From the NCBI GenBank assembly GCA_963841965.1, contig CAWJES010000012.1:1-64000 (forward strand): DNA of 64,000 bases, in the 5' to 3' direction. Made by a program: the position numbers and the translations under genes. Positions 55,386 to 63,014 of the stretch are shown here, piece by piece. The first letter of the stretch is position 1. The number at the start of each line of letters is the position of its first letter. Under the pieces are notes generated by a model. That model worked only from the letters and a program-made list of their open reading frames with translations, searched no databases and was not told the origin of the DNA. Source of the DNA: Palsa-459 sp963841965. Its GTDB lineage: Bacteria; Actinomycetota; Acidimicrobiia; Acidimicrobiales; RAAP-2.

Positions 55386-57014
55386 TCAGGCGAGGTTCGG
55401 TTCATACCAGATCCCGAAGACCGACTCGAGCGCGCGCATCGTCTCGCCGACCGTCGCATTGCACTTCGCCGCATCGATGAGGGCGGGCATCAGGTTGATC
55501 GAGGAATCCTGGGCCTCGGCAGTCAGCCGACGCAAGGAGTCGCCGACCGCAGCGTCGTCGCGCGACTGCTTGACCGCCGCCAGCGAGGCGAGCTGCTGAA
55601 CCTCCACGTCTGGGTCGATGTACAGCGTTGGAGGTCGATCATCCGCTTCGTCGACGTAGTCGTTCACGCCGACCTGGATCCACTCACCCCGCGCCACCTT
55701 CGACTGGAACCGATACGCGGCGTCGCCGATCTCCGCCATGAACCAGCCGTCCTCGATGCAGGCGATCGCGCCCTCGAGCATCGACCCGGAACCCGCCTCC
55801 CTGATGTGATCGAAGATCGCCTCGGCCTGCCGCTCAATCTCGTCGGTGAGCTCCTCGACGAACCACGACCCCCCGAGGGGGTCCGCGACGTGCACGACGC
55901 CGGTCTCCTCCGCGATCACCTGCTGGGTGCGCAGCGCGAGGCGTGCGGCGTGCTCGGTCGGCAGCGCGAGCGCCTCGTCGAACGCGTCGGTGTGCAGGCT
56001 CTGCGTGCCGCCGAGAACGCCCGCCAGGGCCTCGATCGCAACGCGAACGAGGTTCACCTCGGGCTGCTGGGCCGTGAGCGACACCCCTGCCGTCTGCGTG
56101 TGGAACCTGAGCTGCAGGGACCGGCCGTCGCTCGCCCCGTAGCGGTCGCGCATCCACCGTGCCCAGATCCGGCGAGCAGCCCGGTACTTCGCGATCTCCT
56201 CGAAGAAGTCCATGTGGGCGTTGAAGAAGAAGGACAGCCTTGGGGCAAACTCATCCACGGGCAGGCCCGTCGCCCTCGCGGCCTCCACGTAGGCGAAGCC
56301 GTTCGCCAGCGTGAAGGCGAGCTCCTGGGCCGCGGTCGAACCGGCTTCTCTGATGTGATAGCCCGAGATCGAGATCGGATGCCACCTCGGCAGCTCCGCC
56401 GATGCGAACCTGACGAGGTCGGTGACGAGGCGGATGCTCGGGCGCGGGGGGAAGACGTACTCCTTCTGCGCCTGGTACTCCTTCAGGATGTCGTTCTGGA
56501 TGGTCCCGGCGAGCGCGCCGCGTGCCACGCCGGTGCTGTCAGCGACGCCGATGTACATGGCCATGATCACCGCTGCTGGGGAGTTGATCGTCATCGAGGT
56601 GCTCACCGTGCCGAGGTCGATCCCCCCGAAGAGCACTGCCATGTCCGCGATGGTGTCGACTGCCACGCCCGCGCGGCCGACCTCGCCCTTGGCGAGCGGA
56701 TCGTCCGAGTCGCGCCCGAGCAGCGTCGGCATGTCGAATGCGGTCGACAGCCCGTTGCCTCCTGAGCGGAGCAGCTCCTTGAACCGCAGATTCGTGTCAT
56801 GCGCCGTGCCGAACCCGGCGAACTGGCGCATCGTCCAGAGCCGCGAGCGGTACATCGACGCGTAGGGACCGCGCGTGTACGGCCAAAGGCCAGGGAGCTC
56901 CGCTTCCTCGGGTCCGTAGACCGGCTCCAGCGGGATGCCGGACATCGTCTCGAACGAGACGTCGCGCTTCGGAGACCTGTCGTATTGCTCCTGCCAAGCC
57001 GCCCGATCGCCCAC
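55386..57014 (-). CDS. icmA: Acyl-CoA mutase large subunit, isobutyryl-CoA mutase type
   Basis: Cobalamin-dependent mutase catalytic subunit, 542 residues, without its own B12 domain. Counting against Propionibacterium MutB, the residue equal to Tyr89 is Phe65 (WTMRQFAGF) and that equal to Arg207 is Gln183 (LKEYQAQKEYVFPP), while Gln197 (Q173) and His244 (H220, SISGYHIREAGS) are kept. Phe plus Gln is the pattern of isobutyryl-CoA mutase, not methylmalonyl-CoA mutase, since Arg207 holds the methylmalonyl carboxylate. It therefore should interconvert isobutyryl- and n-butyryl-CoA, fitting valine degradation. No MeaB-like GTPase is in the window. The GTG follows TAATAT by 6 nt. Confidence 0.78.
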   Translation of the reverse strand: MGDRAAWQEQYDRSPKRDVSFETMSGIPLEPVYGPEEAELPGLWPYTRGPYASMYRSRLWTMRQFAGFGTAHDTNLRFKELLRSGGNGLSTAFDMPTLLGRDSDDPLAKGEVGRAGVAVDTIADMAVLFGGIDLGTVSTSMTINSPAAVIMAMYIGVADSTGVARGALAGTIQNDILKEYQAQKEYVFPPRPSIRLVTDLVRFASAELPRWHPISISGYHIREAGSTAAQELAFTLANGFAYVEAARATGLPVDEFAPRLSFFFNAHMDFFEEIAKYRAARRIWARWMRDRYGASDGRSLQLRFHTQTAGVSLTAQQPEVNLVRVAIEALAGVLGGTQSLHTDAFDEALALPTEHAARLALRTQQVIAEETGVVHVADPLGGSWFVEELTDEIERQAEAIFDHIREAGSGSMLEGAIACIEDGWFMAEIGDAAYRFQSKVARGEWIQVGVNDYVDEADDRPPTLYIDPDVEVQQLASLAAVKQSRDDAAVGDSLRRLTAEAQDSSINLMPALIDAAKCNATVGETMRALESVFGIWYEPNLA

Positions 57015-57020
57015 CTTGCA

Positions 57021-57049
57021 ATATTACTTCGATATCAAAGTAAATCCAA
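57021..57049 (-). promoter_or_regulatory. icmA promoter with MarR-type operator in the spacer
   Basis: On the minus strand TTGGAT (57044-57049), 17-base spacer, TAATAT (57021-57026), then 6 nt to the icmA GTG. A 20-base dyad, TTACTT-N-GATATC-N-AAGTAA with one mismatched pair (57024-57043), fills the spacer and touches the -10. Binding of the upstream MarR protein there would block RNA polymerase. Confidence 0.65.
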
Positions 57050-57053
57050 GGGC

Positions 57054-57563
57054 CTATTCGAAGTCGCCTGCCGCCCGGCGCATGCGGCCCAGGGTCTCGA
57101 GCAGCCCGATGAGCGCTCGCGCGTCGAGGCCTACGTCGCCGAAGACCTCGGCGTTCATGCGGCGCGTCGCCAGGTCCGCGATGCGCCGCCCCTTCGCGGT
57201 GATAGACGCCAGGGTCCCCCTCCCGTCGCGCGGGTTCGGACGTCGCGTCACGAGGCCGTGCGCCTCGAGGTGGTCGACGGCGTTCGTGACGCTGGAGGCG
57301 TTCACCTGCAGCCGCTCCCCTATCTTTCCGAGCGGCAGCGCACCGTTCGTCGAGAACGTGAGGAGCATGAGCACCTCGTACCGCGCGAAGGTCAGGCCGA
57401 ACGGTCGCAGCTGGGCGTCGGCACTTGCCAGGAACACCTGCTGGAGACGCATGATCGAGGTGACCACCGCCATGGCCGGAGCCTCGTGCTGCCAGCCATG
57501 CCCCTCCCACTGACGGCGCGCCTCGGCGATCGGGTCGAACGCGAGGCGACGTCGGTCGGGCAC
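57054..57563 (-). CDS. MarR-family transcriptional regulator
   Basis: Winged-helix regulator of 169 residues. The DNA-binding part runs FARYEVLMLLTFSTNGALPLG, then KIGERLQVNASSVTNAVDHLEAHGLVTRR (recognition helix NASSVTNAVDHLEAHG) and the wing NPRDGRGTLASIT. It is directly upstream of icmA and probably controls it through the dyad in between; acyl-CoA is a plausible ligand. The GTG at 57563 is 6 nt after TAGCGT; a TTG two codons upstream overlaps that spacer. Confidence 0.85.
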   Translation of the reverse strand: MPDRRRLAFDPIAEARRQWEGHGWQHEAPAMAVVTSIMRLQQVFLASADAQLRPFGLTFARYEVLMLLTFSTNGALPLGKIGERLQVNASSVTNAVDHLEAHGLVTRRPNPRDGRGTLASITAKGRRIADLATRRMNAEVFGDVGLDARALIGLLETLGRMRRAAGDFE

Positions 57564-57653
57564 CGGCAAACGCTAGCCAATCGAGGGGATGCCGCCAGCA
57601 CCCGGTGCCGTGCACAGCACCGGGCACGAGGCCCTCACTAGTGTCGTCGCCTT

Positions 57654-58943
57654 GTGTCCGACCCAGAACCGAAGCCGTCGAGCCGACTGCTCGCGCGTGT
57701 CCCCTTCGACACGACCGCGCTCAGGACCGGGCCGGTCAAGCGGTACTACCTCGCGACCCTGATCGGTGCGCTGGGCACCGGGCTGACGCTGTCGCTGTTC
57801 GTCGTCTACTTCGTCCAGGCACGCCACTTCCACGTCGTGGTCGCGACACTGCTGCTCAGCTGGGAGTCGATCCTCGGCCTTGGCATCTCCCCCGTCTACG
57901 GCACGCTGGTCGACAAGTACGGGCCGTCGCGGGTGCTCACTGTCGCGATGCCGGTGGTCGCGCTCGGCATCGCGTCGATCGGCTTCGCATCGACCGTCCC
58001 GCTGGCCTTCGCCTCCGCGACGGCGATCGCCATGGGCGGAGCGGGCACATGGGGTGCGCTCACCGTGCTCCTGACGAGGATCGTGCCCGAGCCCGACCGC
58101 CAGAACGCGTTCGGCGTCAACTTCATGATCCTCAACCTCGGCATCGGGCTCGGTGGCCTCGTCGGCACGTCGCTGGCGAACGTGCAGCGCATCGCGAGCT
58201 TCGAGTCCCTCTACCTCGCGAGCGGCTCCCTGGCGATGGCCGCCGCGGTCCTTGTCTTCACGCTTCGCCGGTTCGGCGGTCCCTCGCAGGCGCCCGTGCA
58301 CCACGAGACCGTTCGCGAGGGGTGGCACGAGGTCGTCCGGGACACGCGCCTCCTGCGCTACCTCGCGGTGACCACGCTCCTCGTGATCTGCGGCTACGGG
58401 TCGGTGGAGGCGGGACTGCCGCTTTTCGTCACGAGGATCGTCCACCTGCCCATCAACCGCGTGGGCCTGCTCTTCTTCTTCAACACGTTCACGATCATCT
58501 TCGCCCAGCTGTTCGTGCTCGGACGCATCCAGCGTCGGAGCCGGTCGCTGCTCCTCGGGGTCGTGGGGCTGGCGTGGGGAACGTCGTGGCTGCTTGCGAC
58601 CGCGTCCGTCGCGATGGGCGCGCTCGCCGCCGCAGCGACGCTCTGCCTCGGCCAGGTCATCTTCGCGCTCGGCGAGACGATGTGGGCGCCCGTCGCGCCC
58701 GCGCTCGTGAACGACCTCGCGCCCGAGCACCTCCGCGGCCGATACAACGCGCTCTCCGGGCTCGTCTGGGGCGTGTCGGGAACGATCGGCCCGCTCATCG
58801 CCGGTCTCTTCCTCGCTGGGGGGCACGGCACCGCGTGGACGCTCACGATCGCCGCGGGTGCGCTCGTCGGGGGGATCGGTGCCACGACGCTGCGTCGGGT
58901 GCTGACACCCGCCGAGGACGGTCGCGACCTCGCAGCACCGTGA
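57654..58943 (+). CDS. MFS transporter
   Basis: Major-facilitator membrane protein of 429 residues with about twelve hydrophobic segments. The loop between segments 2 and 3 (SPVYGTLVDKYGPSRVL) has the family's G-x-x-x-D-x-x-G-R/K pattern and recurs weakly in the second half. It resembles efflux-type MFS proteins (DHA-like), but the substrate is unknown. Divergent from the MarR gene. Confidence 0.85.
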   Translation: MSDPEPKPSSRLLARVPFDTTALRTGPVKRYYLATLIGALGTGLTLSLFVVYFVQARHFHVVVATLLLSWESILGLGISPVYGTLVDKYGPSRVLTVAMPVVALGIASIGFASTVPLAFASATAIAMGGAGTWGALTVLLTRIVPEPDRQNAFGVNFMILNLGIGLGGLVGTSLANVQRIASFESLYLASGSLAMAAAVLVFTLRRFGGPSQAPVHHETVREGWHEVVRDTRLLRYLAVTTLLVICGYGSVEAGLPLFVTRIVHLPINRVGLLFFFNTFTIIFAQLFVLGRIQRRSRSLLLGVVGLAWGTSWLLATASVAMGALAAAATLCLGQVIFALGETMWAPVAPALVNDLAPEHLRGRYNALSGLVWGVSGTIGPLIAGLFLAGGHGTAWTLTIAAGALVGGIGATTLRRVLTPAEDGRDLAAP

Positions 58944-58950
58944 CGGGCGC

Positions 58951-59718
58951 TCAGGGCCTCCAGCGCGCGGGACGCTTCTCCAGGTAGGCGGTCATGCCCT
59001 CGCGCGCCTCGTCGCTCGCGAACAGCTCGGCGGACAGGCGCGCCGTCCAGGCGAACGCCTCCTCCTCGCTCATCGTGGGCACTCGCGCCGTCAGCTGCTT
59101 GGTGGCCGCGATCGCCTCGGGACCTCCGGCGAGGAGGTCGTCGACGACAAGCGCGATCTCGTCGTCAAGGCGTTCCTCGGGCACCGATGCCGTGATCAGG
59201 CCGAAGTGCACGGCCTCGCCAGCCGTGAACCGATTGCCCCGCAGGAACGCGGCCTGGGCGTCGGCGGGACGCATCTTTCGCAGACACACGACCGAGACCA
59301 TCGCCGGCGCGACGCCGACGCGGACCTCCGTGAAGCCGAACCTGGCGTGGTCGACCGCGATCGAGATGTCGAGTCCCGCCGCAAGCCCCATCCCCCCTGC
59401 GACGCAGTGGCCCGCGATGCGGCCGACGTAGGGCTTTGGCGAGTGCCGAAACCGTCCGAACAGCGCGGTCGGATCCGCGCCCCCGAGCACGCCGCCGGTC
59501 GCCCCTCGCGCCGACCGCTCCGAGAGGTCGGCGCCCGCGCAGAAGACCGTGCCGTCGTTGGTGAGCACCACCACTCGCACGGCCGGATCGCGATCAGCGG
59601 CATCGAGCGCAGCGACGAGTTCGGCGACGAACCTCCTGTTGAGGGAGTTCCGGTGCTCGACATCGGCCATCGTGATGGTCAGGACGCCCCCGTCGAACGT
59701 GCTCTCGACCAGTGCCAT
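58951..59718 (-). CDS. Enoyl-CoA hydratase/isomerase family protein
   Basis: Crotonase-fold protein of 255 residues. The oxyanion-hole motifs are VFCAGADLSE and YVGRIAGHCVAGGMGLAAG; the position of the second catalytic Glu (FTEVRVGVAP) is kept. It is the last gene of an overlapping five-gene operon (TGATG with the preceding gene), and likely hydrates an enoyl-CoA made from the carboxylase product. Confidence 0.9.
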   Translation of the reverse strand: MALVESTFDGGVLTITMADVEHRNSLNRRFVAELVAALDAADRDPAVRVVVLTNDGTVFCAGADLSERSARGATGGVLGGADPTALFGRFRHSPKPYVGRIAGHCVAGGMGLAAGLDISIAVDHARFGFTEVRVGVAPAMVSVVCLRKMRPADAQAAFLRGNRFTAGEAVHFGLITASVPEERLDDEIALVVDDLLAGGPEAIAATKQLTARVPTMSEEEAFAWTARLSAELFASDEAREGMTAYLEKRPARWRP

Positions 59719-60515
59719 CAGGTCCTCCTCGGCTCGGGTGGATCGGTGGGGCCACCGGCGAACGCCTGGGCACGGAGCAGCCAGTGCCTGCCGAGCTCCC
59801 CCGTCGCGAGCGCCGTGTCGTCGAGGTGGCGTCGCTGCGTCACGACCAGGCAGAAGTCCTCCGCCGGACCCGTGACGGTGTCAGCCGCGGTCTCGGGCCC
59901 GAACGTCCAATGCCCGCCGGACGGGGCCGCGAGCACCACGCGCACGTCACCGTCCGGGGGGGTCTCGCCGCGCACCGTGTACGACCACCCCCGCGTGATG
60001 AACCCGAGCTGCGCGATGTGGCGGAGCCGGTCCGAGGGCTCGGGCACGGCTCCAACCGCGTCGGCGATGTCCGCTCCGTGGGCCCACGCCTCCATCAGCC
60101 TGGCGGTGAGGAACGAGCGTGCGCCCATGGAGGGCCCGTACCAGTCGACGCGCCGCGCGTCGGTGAGCGTCGCCGCCGCCACGCCCAGTCGACGGCGGTT
60201 CGCGCGCCAGGCGTCCAGGCGGCCCGGGACGTCGAGGCTCCGGAACGGTCCGAGCGTGTACTCGTCGAGGTCGACCGAAGCATCGAGCGCCGCTGTGTAG
60301 AGCCCGTCGGCGCTGTCGGCGAACGCGGGCGGATCTGTGATCGCGAGCGCCGCGGTCCCGTCGAAATAGGTGAGATGCCCGATCTGGTCGGAGACGGTCC
60401 ATCCTGGACTCGGGGTCGCGCGGTCCCAGTCGACGCGCGCGAGCGGTGCGACAAGCGCGTCGAGTGCCGACTGCTCCACCGCGAGGTCGCGACGCACGTC
60501 CTCGACGCCGCTCAT
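59718..60515 (-). CDS. TIGR03084-family (DinB/maleylpyruvate isomerase-fold) protein
   Basis: A 265-residue protein with the mycothiol-dependent isomerase/DinB-like helical bundle. Metal-ligand His positions fit TVSDQIGHLTYFDG and MEAWAHGADIADA, and a C-terminal domain (HWTFGPETAADTVTGPAEDF) matches the TIGR03084 extension. Role unknown, but the family is regularly beside AtuA-like and carboxylase genes. ATGA overlap with the TetR gene, TGATG with the hydratase gene. Confidence 0.82.
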   Translation of the reverse strand: MSGVEDVRRDLAVEQSALDALVAPLARVDWDRATPSPGWTVSDQIGHLTYFDGTAALAITDPPAFADSADGLYTAALDASVDLDEYTLGPFRSLDVPGRLDAWRANRRRLGVAAATLTDARRVDWYGPSMGARSFLTARLMEAWAHGADIADAVGAVPEPSDRLRHIAQLGFITRGWSYTVRGETPPDGDVRVVLAAPSGGHWTFGPETAADTVTGPAEDFCLVVTQRRHLDDTALATGELGRHWLLRAQAFAGGPTDPPEPRRT

Positions 60516-61246
60516 GCCGCACCCTTCCTGCGAGGAGCCTGTCGGGTGGGAACGGCGGTGGCCGCGGCCGTCCGGCTGGCCCGCAAGCCCAGAATCATGA
60601 GGCTCACGATCGATCCGGCGGCCTGCTTCGGGGACGTCTGCAGCGTCGGCATGACAGCCGGCCTGGACAGTTCGACGCCAAGGCCCGCCATGACCCGGGC
60701 GACCGCGGCCGTGTCGACCTCGGGGATCTCGCCGCGCTGCACCGCGAGGTCGAGGAGGCACCGTGCGATCTCGACCAGGTAGCCGGCGTGCAACTCCCAC
60801 TGGCGCTGCGCCGCGGGCATCGATGCCAGGTCGCGCGCAAATGGCACCGTCATGCCGTCCACGGCCTCATTCGCCGCTTCGAGGTAGGCCTGAAGGGCCT
60901 CGAGGGGCTCCATCTGCGGCGTGATCATCTCCTTGGCGCCCCGCCCGACGCGCCACAGGTTCCGGTCGACGACGATGAGCACGAGCTCGTCGCGGCTCGG
61001 CGCGAGGCCGTACAGCGTTCGCAACGAGCAGTTCGAGCGCGCGGCGATGGTCGCCATCGTGAGGCCCGCAAAGCCGTCGTCGAACATCTCGCCGAGGTGG
61101 TCGAGGATCTCGCGCTGCCGGGTCGTCAGGCGACGCTCGCGCTCCCGGTCGAGGACGGCCGGCGGGGGCTTGACCGCCCGCAACCGCGCGAGCAGCTCGC
61201 TGTGCTCCGCCATGGACACGTCGCGAGGCTCGTGGCCCTGGCTCAC
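60512..61246 (-). CDS. TetR-family transcriptional regulator
   Basis: Regulator of about 244 residues. The DNA-binding helices are TRQREILDHLGEMF, FAGLTMATIAARSNCSLRTLYGL; the rest is the ligand-binding domain. The GTG overlapping the AtuA-like gene's stop (GTGA) is used; an ATG 11 codons later (MAEHSELL) is possible. It probably controls its own operon in response to an acyl-CoA or terpenoid compound. Confidence 0.85.
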   Translation of the reverse strand: MSQGHEPRDVSMAEHSELLARLRAVKPPPAVLDRERERRLTTRQREILDHLGEMFDDGFAGLTMATIAARSNCSLRTLYGLAPSRDELVLIVVDRNLWRVGRGAKEMITPQMEPLEALQAYLEAANEAVDGMTVPFARDLASMPAAQRQWELHAGYLVEIARCLLDLAVQRGEIPEVDTAAVARVMAGLGVELSRPAVMPTLQTSPKQAAGSIVSLMILGLRASRTAAATAVPTRQAPRRKGAA

Positions 61247-63012
61247 GGTCGCTCCAGGAGGGCGACCGGCACCTCGACGACGCGGCTCCGCAGCCACTCT
61301 CCCAGGCCCTTTGCCTGCGCATCCTGCCGGGTGGACGCCGCGACCCCCTCGTCCAGCAGGTTGTGCAGGACGAAGTTGAGCGACCGGATGTTGGGCAGCG
61401 CGAATCGGTCGATCCGCAGAGCCGCGGTCTCGGGCAGGAGCACTCGCAGGCGCTCGGTCGACAAGTACGAGTCGAGCCACCGCCAACCCTCGTCGCTCCT
61501 CGCGAAGACGCCCAGATTGGCGTTCCCCCCCTTGTCCCCCGACCGGGCGCCAGCGACACGTCCGAGGGGCGCCGCGACGGTCGGGCCGGGTGCGGGCGGC
61601 GGTGCGGGCGGCGTGTCGACCTCGATCGCGACAGCACCCTCCGGAGCGACGGAGTCGATCACCGTCCGCTCCCCGCCGAGGACGACCACATGCTGGGGCA
61701 CGAGGTCGGCGGGGACCACCGCGGGACGGAACACGCCGTACGGGGATCCGCCTCGCATCGCGCCGCCGATACCGAAGAACCCCGGGACCGTGGCGAGGGC
61801 GATCTCGATTGCCGCATTGGAGAAGGCCCTGCCCACCTTGCGCTCGTCGGGATCCTTCACGCTGACCCGCCAGAGGGCCACCGCCTCCTCGTTGGTCGGC
61901 GGGTCGGCCTTGTCCGTCCGCACGAGCCGGGTCGTCACGCTCTCGAACTCGTCGCGCTCGTAGGGGCTCGCGGTCCAGAACGCCTCCTCGACGACGCGTG
62001 CCTTCTCCTCGATGTCGAGGCCTGTGAGCGCGACGGTGAGGTCGTTGCGGAATCCCCCGACCTCGTTCATGGCGACCTTGAGGGTCCTCGGCGGCGGCTC
62101 TCCCCGTGTGCCGCTCACAGAAACGCGGTCCGCGCCGATCTGCCGCAATGCGACGGTGTCGAACCTCGCCGAGACATCGGGGCCGAGGTAGGTCGGGCTC
62201 GCGATCTCGTAGAGGAGCTGCGAGGTGACCGTCCCGACGGACACCTCTCCCCCGGTTCCGTCGTGCTTGCCGATGACGCATGAGCCGTCCTCGGCGACCT
62301 CGGCCCACGGGAACCCCACGCGCGCCATGCCCGGGACCTCCGTGAAGAACGAGTAGTTCCCCCCGGTCGCCTGAGCGCCGCACTCGATGATGTGCCCGGC
62401 GACCACCGCGCCGGCGAGCGCGTCCCAGTCGTCGCGCGCCCATCCGTGGTGCCACGCCGCGGGTCCGCACACCACTGCCGCGTCGGTGACGCGCCCGGTG
62501 ATGACGACGTCGGCGCCGAGGTTGAGTGCCTCGACGATCCCCCAGCACCCGAGGTAGGCGTTGGCCGTGATGAACCGCGAGACGTCGCCGACCGGCTCAC
62601 CGGTCTCGAGGTGCGCGAGGTCCACGCCAGCATCGAGCAGCTCGGCCAGCCGGGCGAGGAGATTGTCCCCGCTCACATAGGCGATCGTGGGAGCGAGGCC
62701 GAGCCGCATGGCCATCTCCTGGACCGCCTCGGCGCACCCTGCGGGGTCGAGGCCTCCGGCGTTGGACACGACCTTGATCCCCCGGTCGAGGCACGGTCCC
62801 GAGCACCTGCTCCATCTGTGTCACAAAGGTGCGCGCGTAGCCGCCCCCGGGGCGCTTCAGGCTGCGTGCGGGCGAGGATCAGCATGGTGAGCTCCGCGAG
62901 CCAGTCACCGGTGAGGACGTCGATCGGGCCGCCCTCGACCATCTCGACCGCCGCGCGAGTGCCGGTCCCCGTAGAACCCCGAGCAGTTCGCGATGCGGAT
63001 CGGCCGCGCCAC
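61243..63012 (-). CDS. AtuA-like (DUF1446) protein, frameshifted
   Basis: Homologue of AtuA, a protein of acyclic terpene (citronellol) use with unclear activity. Expected start RPIRIANCSGFYGDR, then VLTGDWLAELTMLILAR, VVSNAGGLDPAGCAEAVQEM, NLGADVVITGRVTDAA and GGMRG-type end GARSGDKGGNANLGV. Three breaks in the first 250 bases (near 62950, 62860, 62795) are each mended by removing one base, giving about 588 residues, normal for AtuA. The rest of the frame (to 61243) is intact. Confidence 0.82.
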
Positions 63013-63014
63013 GG

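Noticed and set aside
55386..57014. Methylmalonyl-CoA mutase
   Set aside because: The residues at the Tyr89 and Arg207 positions are Phe and Gln, which fits isobutyryl-CoA mutase better.
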